Origin: FEN-1322 sp041663425
GTDB taxonomy: Bacteria > Omnitrophota > Gorgyraeia > 2-01-FULL-45-10
DNA: 26,156 nt
Direction: 5' to 3'
NCBI GenBank assembly: GCA_041663425.1
Contig: JBAYMS010000018.1
Coordinates: 1 to 26,156 of the forward strand
Shown here: in pieces, positions 13,341-19,877 of the stretch
Numbering within the stretch: the stretch's first letter is position 1
How the letters are laid out: each line of letters starts with the position of its first letter
Translations under genes and position numbers: made by a program
The notes under the pieces: model-generated
What the model saw: only the letters and a program-made list of their open reading frames with translations
Told to the model about the DNA's origin: nothing
Database searches by the model: none

Positions 13341-15496
13341 CGCCTATCTACTATTATTTATCCTTTACGGGTGCTATAGGGGCCGTCATGTCTTTGGCTT
13401 TAGGCTTGTTCATTTATTATAGTAATAAGGCAAGCCTGCTAAATAAAACTTTTGCTATTTTTTGTCTTGGGGAATTCCTTTGGCTTGGAGCTTATACTTT
13501 TTGGCCATTGGCGTCTGATGCAAAAACTACCCTTTACTGGTTTCGTATATTGCATATAGGGGCATTTTTAATTCCACCGACGTTCTTTCATTTCACGACA
13601 GCATTCTTGGGAATAAAAAGACGCATAGCTGTGGTTATGGGGTATTTATTTGCCGCCATTTTTATCGGTTTAGTTTTTACACCGTATTTTATAAGTGGTA
13701 TGCGTCCAGTGTCAATATTCAAATATTGGGGTATACCAGGGCCTCTATATCATGTTTATTTGGTGTTTTTTCATAGTTATTTGATTTATGCATGTTATCT
13801 TCTATATGTAAGCTACAAAAAATCAGATTCTCCTAGCAAGCGTAGCCAGATAAAATACCTCTTTATTGGTATTGCTGCAGGGGGAGCTAGTGGCTCAGTT
13901 AACCATCTTCTATTCTATAATTTTCCATATCCACCCGTTACAAATATACTGGTTTTGCTTTATGTTGCCATGACAGCTTTTGTTATAGTCCGGCATCAAT
14001 TTTTGGACATAGAAGTAATAGTTAAGAAAACACTTGTTTTTACAGGGCTATTGATTTCAGTTTTTGCAATACTAGTTCTGCCGACTCTAATACTTCAGGA
14101 ATATTTTTTGCGATGGGCTAGCACTAGTGCTAGATTAATAGGGTTGACTTTGAGCGGTGTAATAATTATTCTGACAATGCGCCGCATAGAAAACTTCCTA
14201 ATTAACGTTACCGACAAGTACCTATTTCAGAAAAAATACGACTATAAGTCTCTACTTAAGACTTTTACAAATGAAGTTCTGACAGTTCTCGAGCTTGACA
14301 AACTAATGAACCTCACGGTTGACAAGCTTACGGATACCATAAAATTAAACTCTGCCGCCGTATTGCTATTCAATGATGAAGAGCAGCAGTTTGAAGTGAT
14401 GGCGCAGAAAAATATTAAAGATTCCGATGTGAAGCTTATACGCCCGGATGGCATAGTTACGTTCATGGAAGAGACGCACGGTTATTTACTGGTAAAAGAG
14501 CTGCAGACTAAAAAGATATATGTGCCTGATTCTGTTCAGGAAGTGATAGAGAAGCTTAATGCAGAGCTTATTATTCCGATGGTTATGCATGAAGAGGTTA
14601 TTGGCATACTTTCTCTGGGTAAGAAAAAATCCGATGAAGATTACTCGCAGGATGATCTTGATATTTTACTCCCGCTGGCAAGAACGCTAGCCATAGCTAT
14701 AGCAAATGCCAAGCTTTTCGATGAGCTTGGCAAGACGCAGGCTGAGGCTGCGCAAAAGGATAAGATGGCGGTTATAGGCACGCTTTCAGCCGGCATAAAC
14801 CACGAGATATGCAACCCTCTAGGTATAGCGAGGGGGCAATGCGAGGCGTTCCTCCTTAATATCCAGGATGGCCTGTATAAGTCAAAGACTACCGATGAGC
14901 TTTTGACTAAAGCCAAGGAGATCATGGGTAAAGTAATTCACGAAACTGACCGGGCGACGGCGATAACAAAGAAGCTTTCACAGTTTGCTAAGCCGGCAAA
15001 AGGTGAATGCGAGATGGTTAATATTGGAAGAGAAGTCGATGACGTCCTGAGCCTTGTAGGGTATGAATTGAAACTGGAAAAGATAGAGATCATTAAGGAT
15101 ATTCAGTCTGAACTGCCCGATATATTTGTAGACAAGAAACAGCTCCAGGAGGTCCTCTTTAACCTTATCCGTAACGCTGGCCAGGCGATAAATGAAAAAG
15201 GCAGAATAACTATTTCGGCCAGGGAAGAGAAAAATAGGATTTTTATAGATATTTCAGATACGGGTGCCGGCATACCGGAAGATAAGATAAAGCAGCTATT
15301 TAATCCGTTTTTCACTACTAAGGATCCCGGTAAAGGGACTGGGCTGGGCCTTTTTATAGTCCGGCAGGTTATAGAAAAGAACGGCGGTCGTATTTATCTT
15401 AAATCTACAAAGGTTGGCGAAGGCACTGCGTTTACGCTCGAATTTCCAGTCGGCACAAAAGAGATGGAGCGGGAGAAAGGCAAGGCAAAGAAATGA
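13337..15496 (+). CDS. 7TM-GAF sensor histidine kinase
   Basis: Residues 1 to about 230 form seven or so hydrophobic helices of the 7TM sensor type found on histidine kinases. After a linker with one more membrane region (about 232-285) comes a GAF domain (about 310-465, ending in the helix ARTLAIAIANAKLFDEL). The dimerisation helix carries the phospho-accepting His489 in LSAGINHEICNPLG. The ATPase part has the N-box NLIRNAGQAIN, G1 DTGAGIPEDK and G2 GKGTGLGLFIVRQV. ATGA overlaps join it to the FAD enzyme upstream and to a response regulator downstream. Base composition changes inside this gene: about 30-38% GC in single 60-base lines of the membrane part, 45-50% in lines of the GAF and kinase part. 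This may reflect a domain join. Confidence 0.92.
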   Translation: MTPIYYYLSFTGAIGAVMSLALGLFIYYSNKASLLNKTFAIFCLGEFLWLGAYTFWPLASDAKTTLYWFRILHIGAFLIPPTFFHFTTAFLGIKRRIAVVMGYLFAAIFIGLVFTPYFISGMRPVSIFKYWGIPGPLYHVYLVFFHSYLIYACYLLYVSYKKSDSPSKRSQIKYLFIGIAAGGASGSVNHLLFYNFPYPPVTNILVLLYVAMTAFVIVRHQFLDIEVIVKKTLVFTGLLISVFAILVLPTLILQEYFLRWASTSARLIGLTLSGVIIILTMRRIENFLINVTDKYLFQKKYDYKSLLKTFTNEVLTVLELDKLMNLTVDKLTDTIKLNSAAVLLFNDEEQQFEVMAQKNIKDSDVKLIRPDGIVTFMEETHGYLLVKELQTKKIYVPDSVQEVIEKLNAELIIPMVMHEEVIGILSLGKKKSDEDYSQDDLDILLPLARTLAIAIANAKLFDELGKTQAEAAQKDKMAVIGTLSAGINHEICNPLGIARGQCEAFLLNIQDGLYKSKTTDELLTKAKEIMGKVIHETDRATAITKKLSQFAKPAKGECEMVNIGREVDDVLSLVGYELKLEKIEIIKDIQSELPDIFVDKKQLQEVLFNLIRNAGQAINEKGRITISAREEKNRIFIDISDTGAGIPEDKIKQLFNPFFTTKDPGKGTGLGLFIVRQVIEKNGGRIYLKSTKVGEGTAFTLEFPVGTKEMEREKGKAKK

Positions 15497-15864
15497 GCAA
15501 ACCGCGTATAGTTGCTATAGATGACGAGGTTGAGTTTATACAATTTTTGAAGGATTATTTTGAACCAAGAGGGTATGAGCTGCATGTGGCATTGCGCGGC
15601 GCTAAAGGGATAGAGCTGGTCAAAGAGCAGAAGCCGGATGTGTTATTGACGGATCTTAAAATGCCAGGCATCGACGGTGATGAAGTCCTGAAACTGGTAA
15701 GCTCTATGGTGCCGTCTCCCAAAGTGATATTTATAACAGCATATGATGACGGAGGCAAGACCAAGGCGAGACTTATAAAGCTGGGGGCGTTTGCCTGCCT
15801 CGATAAACCCATAGGTTCTCTTAAAGATTTGGAAGAGATGATAAATAAAGCGGCAGAAAAGTAA
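15493..15864 (+). CDS. Single-domain response regulator, partner of the 7TM kinase
   Basis: A 123-residue receiver domain with no output domain. The acidic pair is in IDDEVEF, the phospho-acceptor is Asp54 (LLTDLKMPGIDG), the conserved Thr is in FITAYDD, and the Lys is in CLDKPIG. ATG overlaps the kinase stop by four bases, so it is very probably phosphorylated by that kinase. Lacking a DNA-binding part, it must act through a protein partner or further phosphotransfer; the second receiver and the HD-GYP protein downstream are candidates. Confidence 0.92.
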   Translation: MSKPRIVAIDDEVEFIQFLKDYFEPRGYELHVALRGAKGIELVKEQKPDVLLTDLKMPGIDGDEVLKLVSSMVPSPKVIFITAYDDGGKTKARLIKLGAFACLDKPIGSLKDLEEMINKAAEK

Positions 15865-15924
15865 AGCCCTTCGCCAAGGTCGGGGTTTACCCTGAATAAG
15901 GCCGGAGGATAAAGGAGTGGCGGT

Positions 15925-16281
15925 ATGAAAAAGATCCTGGTGGTGGATGACGAGCATGATATACGTGATTTTGTTCAGAGTTTTTTTAAGGAGAGAGGCT
16001 ATGCCGTTCTTACGGCTGCCAGCGGAGAAGACGCGCTTTTGGTGATAAAGGCTGAAAGGCCTGATCTCGTTCTTCTGGATATAAAGATGCAGGGGATGGA
16101 TGGGATAGCGGCATTAAAGCACATAAGGGATATAGATAAAAAGGTAAAGGTGGTAATGGTGACGGCTCTCGAAGAGCAGGAGAGAATGGACGAAGCATGC
16201 AGGCTTGGCGCGTGCGAGTACATTACGAAACCTCTGGTTCTGGATAATCTCGAGGATGCCGTGGAGAAAAATTTAAAATAA
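15925..16281 (+). CDS. Single-domain response regulator (second receiver)
   Basis: 118 residues, again only a receiver: ILVVDDEHDIRDF, phospho-acceptor Asp52 (LVLLDIKMQGMDG), the Thr of MVTALEE and the Lys of YITKPL. A good AAAGGAG precedes ATG 15925. It is 60 bases after the first receiver and 47 before the HD-GYP gene, so the two receivers and HD-GYP may share one transcript. It is not a close copy of the first receiver (ERGYAVLTAASGEDALLVIK against PRGYELHVALRGAKGIELVK). Its cognate kinase may be the upstream 7TM kinase or one elsewhere. Confidence 0.92.
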   Translation: MKKILVVDDEHDIRDFVQSFFKERGYAVLTAASGEDALLVIKAERPDLVLLDIKMQGMDGIAALKHIRDIDKKVKVVMVTALEEQERMDEACRLGACEYITKPLVLDNLEDAVEKNLK

Positions 16282-16328
16282 AAGTAACATTAGGCAAGTG
16301 GTCCGCAAAGGAAAGGAGTATGTGATTA

Positions 16329-17702
16329 ATGGATAAACCTAAAAAGGTGCCGAGCTGGGATAAGCTGCATAACATATTCATCGAAAACGCAGCGGATAAG
16401 AGCGGCAACCGGATAGAGCAGCACACTGATAACAACAGAACAAACGAAAGGTTGCGTATGGATAACCAGAGCCCGAAATATGATTACCAGGCATTTCTGG
16501 AAAAGGCATCCAGGACGATGATAAGGTTTAAGAAACCAGAACACCTTATCAAAATGATAGTCCGGACGATCGATGAACAGCTCAAGGTTACGCATACGGC
16601 AGTCCTTTTATTCAAAGAGCATAAGCATTCATATATTCTGATAGATTCTAAAGGCTCTCAGGGCGTAAAGATACCGATAGGTTTTATAAAGCTGGTTGCG
16701 GATAATCCGCTTATAAGCGTATTCACTGAAAAACAAAGTTATCTTATATCCGAAACAGGCATTCTCAGATACGATGATGTCATTATAGGCTTGAGAAACC
16801 GCGAGATACTTGAGCGTCAGCCTGAGCTGTATGACAAGCTTCTGCTTATAAAGAAACAGATGGACCTGATAAAGGCAAGGCTCTGTGTGCCATGTTATTT
16901 TAAGCGCGAGCTTCTTGGTGTGCTTGTCCTGGGAGACAAAATATCAGGCGAAAGCTTCAGCAGAGAAGAGATGGGGTTCTTTGTAACTCTAGCCAATGAT
17001 GCCGCGATGGCTATAGCGAATGCGCTTCTTATAGATAATTTACAGCAGAAGATAGAGGAGATAAAGGAGCTCTACATACGTGAGCACCGCATATTTATCC
17101 ATACCGCGATAGCTATGGCTGCGGCCATAGATGCGCGCGATCCTTATACACACGGACATACCGAAAGAGTTACTACTTACTGTCTGGCTATATCCAGGGA
17201 GCTTGAGGGTATACCGGAAATGGCAAATTATAAAAATTTCAGGGAAACGCTTCAAATATCTGCGCTTCTGCACGATATAGGCAAGATCGGTGTGCCTGAT
17301 CACATCCTCAACAAGCACGGGAAACTTGCTCCTGAGGAGTTCGAGGAGATCAAAAAGCACTCGATAATCGGCGCTACAATACTTCATCCGATCAAAGAAC
17401 TGAGCGATGTTGCAAAAGAGGTCCGCCATCACCAGGAGTGTTTTGATGGATCCGGGTATCCGGATGGTTTGAGAGGGACGGATATACCTTTGATAGCCAG
17501 GATAATAGCTGTAGCTGATGCTTTTGACGCGATAACGACCGACAGGCCATACAAGAAAAAGAAGAATATAGAGGACGCTATACAGGAGATAAAGCGATGT
17601 TCCGGAACTCAATTCGATCCGGTAATCGTAAGCGCTTTTCTACTGGCGTATGAAAAAGGAAATGTTATAACCAATAGTGAACAACATCAACATTTGAGAT
17701 AA
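16329..17702 (+). CDS. GAF-HD-GYP protein, probable cyclic-di-GMP phosphodiesterase
   Basis: 457 residues. A polar N terminus of about 50 residues precedes a GAF-like domain (about 55-235, ending in LANDAAMAIANALLIDNL), a coiled-coil linker, then the HD-GYP domain. Metal ligands are visible: His315-Asp316 in LLHDIGKIGVPD, His367-His368 in RHHQECFDGSGYPDGLRG (the GYP triad), and DAFDAITTDRPY. HD-GYP proteins hydrolyse cyclic-di-GMP to pGpG or GMP. AAAGGAG lies about 9 bases before ATG 16329. The gene follows two stand-alone receivers and ends at a strong terminator. A PilZ protein, the usual cyclic-di-GMP receptor, lies about 1.2 kb further on. All key residues seem intact, so activity is likely. 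Confidence 0.93.
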   Translation: MDKPKKVPSWDKLHNIFIENAADKSGNRIEQHTDNNRTNERLRMDNQSPKYDYQAFLEKASRTMIRFKKPEHLIKMIVRTIDEQLKVTHTAVLLFKEHKHSYILIDSKGSQGVKIPIGFIKLVADNPLISVFTEKQSYLISETGILRYDDVIIGLRNREILERQPELYDKLLLIKKQMDLIKARLCVPCYFKRELLGVLVLGDKISGESFSREEMGFFVTLANDAAMAIANALLIDNLQQKIEEIKELYIREHRIFIHTAIAMAAAIDARDPYTHGHTERVTTYCLAISRELEGIPEMANYKNFRETLQISALLHDIGKIGVPDHILNKHGKLAPEEFEEIKKHSIIGATILHPIKELSDVAKEVRHHQECFDGSGYPDGLRGTDIPLIARIIAVADAFDAITTDRPYKKKKNIEDAIQEIKRCSGTQFDPVIVSAFLLAYEKGNVITNSEQHQHLR

Positions 17703-17730
17703 ATTTCTATCTTTTTTATCACTTTACTGA

Positions 17731-17773
17731 ATGCTGCAACATATTGATATTAAATGTGTTGCAGCATTTTTTT
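17731..17773 (+). terminator. Strong intrinsic terminator after the HD-GYP gene
   Basis: ATGCTGCAACA (17731-17741) pairs perfectly over 11 bases with TGTTGCAGCAT (17757-17767). A 15-base loop separates the arms and a run of seven T ends at 17773. It closes the transcription unit that probably began with the fatty-acid cluster or with the receiver genes. Confidence 0.9.
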
Positions 17774-17806
17774 ATAAGGTTTATAGAAAGTTAGATTCGC
17801 AAGCTA

Positions 17807-17834
17807 TTGTCGATTTTTAATTCTGTGGTATACT
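17807..17834 (+). promoter_or_regulatory. Probable promoter for the small unknown gene
   Basis: TTGTCG (17807-17812), a 16-base spacer and TATACT (17829-17834). The -35 is imperfect but the -10 equals that of other promoters in this window. It sits between the terminator and the 79-residue gene. Confidence 0.5.
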
Positions 17835-17895
17835 TTTGATGTTCTCGCTTGGCAAACTGGTCATGTGTATATGGCCGAAAGAAGGTGAGAATGTG

Positions 17896-18135
17896 ATGAA
17901 GATTTTAGTTACCCTCCGCAGACGCAGTACCCATAGATACTTGATAAACCTTTTTACTAAATCCCTTATAGCCGAAGTCAGAGATCTTATTGCCAGCCAG
18001 AACTATACCAAAGCGATGGAGATGGTTTATCGTGAAGGCTTGCTTGAAAGAGAGGTTCTGGAACACGAGCTTCCGGAGCTAACGGCTGACCTGATATTAT
18101 CTGATTTCTGCGCCAGGTGGGATCTTACGAAATGA
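17896..18135 (+). CDS. Small helical protein of unknown function
   Basis: I do not recognise this 79-residue protein. It starts with a basic patch (MKILVTLRRRSTHRYLI), then has amphipathic helices (LIAEVRDLIASQNYTKAMEMV, GLLEREVLEHELPELTADLIL) and ends in FCARWDLTK. It has no signal peptide or membrane helix. GAAGGTGAG just upstream fixes ATG 17896; the frame extends to 17836, but those starts lie beside the -10 box and lack a ribosome-binding site. With its own promoter and a terminator before it, it is a stand-alone gene, converging on the XRE-cupin gene 26 bases away. The RDLI-ASQNYTKAMEMVYREG part looks a little like a TPR helix pair. Confidence 0.6.
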   Translation: MKILVTLRRRSTHRYLINLFTKSLIAEVRDLIASQNYTKAMEMVYREGLLEREVLEHELPELTADLILSDFCARWDLTK

Positions 18136-18161
18136 TCAAGCTGTTTAATGGTGGATGGGTT

Positions 18162-18713
18162 TTATAAAGTTGGCGGTGATATCACGCAAATAAGGCGCGT
18201 TTCGCCTGATCCGGTATTTTTAAAGTAATGAGGGAGAGAGGATTCGAAGTATAGAGTGTCTCCCTTTGACATGTTATATTTTTCTTCCCCTACAGCTGCT
18301 TCGATCTTGCCGTCCAGTATGTAGATAAACTTTTCCACTCCGGTCTTAGTCTCTTCCTTGCGGGTAGCCCCGTTCTTGTTTAATTTTATAAGTATGGGCA
18401 TCATCTTTTTATTTATTACTTTAGAGACCAGCATTTCGGACGTGGCGTTCTTGTCATGCATGAAAACGTCAGTTACAGCTTTCTTTGATTTAACCTCTAC
18501 CTGTTTTTTTGAATAGGCCAGGTCTTTATAGAGGTCTGGCAGGGGGATCTCCAGGGAGTTTGCTATGTTCATGTGAGAATCTAGGGTGCCGGTCATCTTG
18601 CCATTTTCCATCCGGCTTAAGGTCGCGAGCGCAACTCCGGATTTCTCCGACAGCTCAACGAGCGTCATGCGCTTTTCTTTTCTGATATTTTTTATTATTT
18701 GTCCTACATGCAT
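18162..18713 (-). CDS. XRE-family regulator with C-terminal cupin sensor
   Basis: 183 residues in two domains. Residues 3-60 form a lambda-repressor-like HTH (IIKNIRKEKRMTLVELSEKS, then GVALATLSRMENGKMTGTL). Residues 105-180 form a small cupin barrel (VEKFIYILDGKIEAAVGEE, MSKGDTLYFESSLPHYFKNTG, TRLICVISPPTL). Such XRE-cupin proteins sense a small molecule in the cupin pocket; many control amino-acid, polyamine or phosphonate genes. It is the only minus-strand gene here and its promoter is divergent from the PilZ gene. AAAAGGAA lies upstream of the ATG complementary to 18711-18713. A 17-bp near-palindrome over its own -35 suggests self-control. Confidence 0.92.
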   Translation of the reverse strand: MHVGQIIKNIRKEKRMTLVELSEKSGVALATLSRMENGKMTGTLDSHMNIANSLEIPLPDLYKDLAYSKKQVEVKSKKAVTDVFMHDKNATSEMLVSKVINKKMMPILIKLNKNGATRKEETKTGVEKFIYILDGKIEAAVGEEKYNMSKGDTLYFESSLPHYFKNTGSGETRLICVISPPTL

Positions 18714-18736
18714 GTTTTTAAGTTCCTTTTAAGATA

Positions 18737-18764
18737 AGTATACCGTTATTTGACGATTTGTCAA
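18737..18764 (-). promoter_or_regulatory. Promoter of the XRE-cupin gene
   Basis: Read on the minus strand: TTGACA (18764-18759), a 16-base spacer and TATACT (18742-18737). Both boxes are near consensus, and the -10 lies about 24 bases before the start codon. Confidence 0.75.
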
Positions 18765-18769
18765 GTCGT
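18753..18769. promoter_or_regulatory. 17-bp palindrome over the -35, candidate XRE operator
   Basis: On the + strand ACGATTTGTCAAGTCGT. Outer arms ACGA/TCGT and inner arms TTG/CAA match, with one mismatched pair and one central base. It covers the -35 of the minus-strand promoter, a location that would block RNA polymerase. Autoregulation by the XRE protein is inferred. Confidence 0.5.
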
Positions 18770-18830
18770 TTTGTGAACTTCGTATAAGTGCGGTAAATAT
18801 GTTAGAGATAAAAAATCAGGAAAAGCCGCC

Positions 18831-18858
18831 TTGTAATATTCGTAAAATGTGATATACT
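18831..18858 (+). promoter_or_regulatory. Probable promoter of the PilZ gene
   Basis: TTGTAA (18831-18836), a 16-base spacer and TATACT (18853-18858). It leaves a leader of about 20 bases before GGGGAG and ATG 18885. Confidence 0.55.
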
Positions 18859-18884
18859 TTTTTTACCTAAATATCGGGGAGTTT

Positions 18885-19310
18885 ATGCCAGATACTGCCA
18901 CTAAAGAAAGACGGCGCCACGAAAGGTTTTCCATCTATTGTCCCTTAGAATATAAATCCGAGGATACATTTCCTAAAGAATCATCTATAACGCTGAACGT
19001 TTCAGAAAGTGGAGCGCTCATAGCTACAAAGAGAGAACTTCCCGTAGATTCAAATCTTATATTAAAATTTACGCTTCAGGATGAGCTGTTTTTTATAATA
19101 GGTAAGGTCCGGCATGTCCGTCAGGCTGAAAGCGAGGACTCGTATGAAGTGGGTGTCGAGTTTTGGGATAAGCCCAGGACATTTGTCAGCAGGTTTATGG
19201 AAGAGCTCTCGGGGATAATGCAATACAGGGCTAAGTATAAAGAAGAACAGGGCGATGATATAACGCTGGCCGAAGCCTCTATTGGCTGGTATAAAGAAGC
19301 CTCCTTATAG
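18885..19310 (+). CDS. PilZ-domain protein, likely cyclic-di-GMP receptor
   Basis: A 141-residue protein made of a single PilZ domain with short tails. The first cyclic-di-GMP motif, RxxxR, is seen in ERRRHERFSI near the N terminus; the second, (D/N)xSxxG, is NVSESGALI. The barrel continues through KFTLQDELFFIIGKVRHVR and YEVGVEFWD. PilZ proteins bind cyclic-di-GMP and alter motility, secretion or polysaccharide systems through partners. GGGGAG before ATG 18885 sets the start; the longer frame from 18849 overlaps the -10 box. Single-gene unit, divergent from the XRE-cupin gene. The HD-GYP gene nearby would lower the same messenger. Confidence 0.9.
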   Translation: MPDTATKERRRHERFSIYCPLEYKSEDTFPKESSITLNVSESGALIATKRELPVDSNLILKFTLQDELFFIIGKVRHVRQAESEDSYEVGVEFWDKPRTFVSRFMEELSGIMQYRAKYKEEQGDDITLAEASIGWYKEASL

Positions 19311-19343
19311 CCTCAGCGTCACATACCTTAAAACAATAAAAAC

Positions 19344-19373
19344 TTGACAAAGGTAAGGCCTCGATGATATGCT
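19344..19373 (+). promoter_or_regulatory. Promoter of the MarR-efflux operon
   Basis: TTGACA (19344-19349), an 18-base spacer and TATGCT (19368-19373). The -10 overlaps the left arm of the palindrome that follows, the usual layout of a MarR-repressed promoter. Confidence 0.65.
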
Positions 19374-19402
19374 TAACCGCATTAATAGTTAATGCAGTTA
19401 AG
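19372..19402. promoter_or_regulatory. 31-bp near-perfect palindrome, candidate MarR operator
   Basis: Arms 19372-19385 (CTTAACCGCATTAA) and 19389-19402 (TTAATGCAGTTAAG) match at 13 of 14 positions around a TAG centre. It spans the end of the -10 box and the expected transcription start, directly before the MarR gene, so autorepression is likely. Confidence 0.75.
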
Positions 19403-19418
19403 TATGTGGAGGCTGATA

Positions 19419-19874
19419 ATGACACAACTTTCGCTTTCAGAATTTGCCGATAGGATCACAGAGATGCACCCTGTTATCATGAGAGAGTTTTACAAACATG
19501 ATGCGGGTGATTTTTATAAAATTCGCATAACGCTTCCGCAGCTTGTTATTGTCAATGCCCTTGCGCGCGAAGGTGAATTGCGCATGACCGATCTAGCCCG
19601 CTCTATGAATGTAACTACTGCTGCCATGACCGGTATAATAGACCGGCTCGTCAGGGATGGGTACGTAAAGCGCGCAGCTGATGCTGACGATAGGCGCACA
19701 GTGAAGGTGGGCGTCACCCCTAAAGGTATTAAGGTGGCCCGCAACGCGGCCGAACACCACAAGAAACTTATTTCGCGGCTTTTTAGTGTGATATCGCAGC
19801 CGGAGCGTGAGGAGTACCTGAGAATACTTACCATTATACGTGACCACCTTATAGGGGATAAGGCTGATAATTAA
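19419..19874 (+). CDS. MarR-family transcriptional regulator
   Basis: 151 residues with the winged-helix MarR fold: helices around LPQLVIVNALAREGELRMTD, the recognition region LARSMNVTTAAMTGIIDRLV, and the wing RDGYVKRAADADDRRTVKVG containing the family's D-x-R signature. MarR dimers repress by binding palindromes and let go when a ligand, often a phenolic or toxic compound, binds. GGAGG at 19408-19412 fixes ATG 19419; the ATG at 19392 is inside the operator palindrome. The outer-membrane factor begins 3 bases after the stop, so the repressor and the pump form one operon. Confidence 0.93.
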   Translation: MTQLSLSEFADRITEMHPVIMREFYKHDAGDFYKIRITLPQLVIVNALAREGELRMTDLARSMNVTTAAMTGIIDRLVRDGYVKRAADADDRRTVKVGVTPKGIKVARNAAEHHKKLISRLFSVISQPEREEYLRILTIIRDHLIGDKADN

Positions 19875-19877
19875 CCA

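Noticed and set aside
15865..15924. Possible hairpin between the two receiver genes (GCCC...GGGG)
   Set aside because: The stem is short with a mismatch and there is no T-run, so it is not supported as a terminator.
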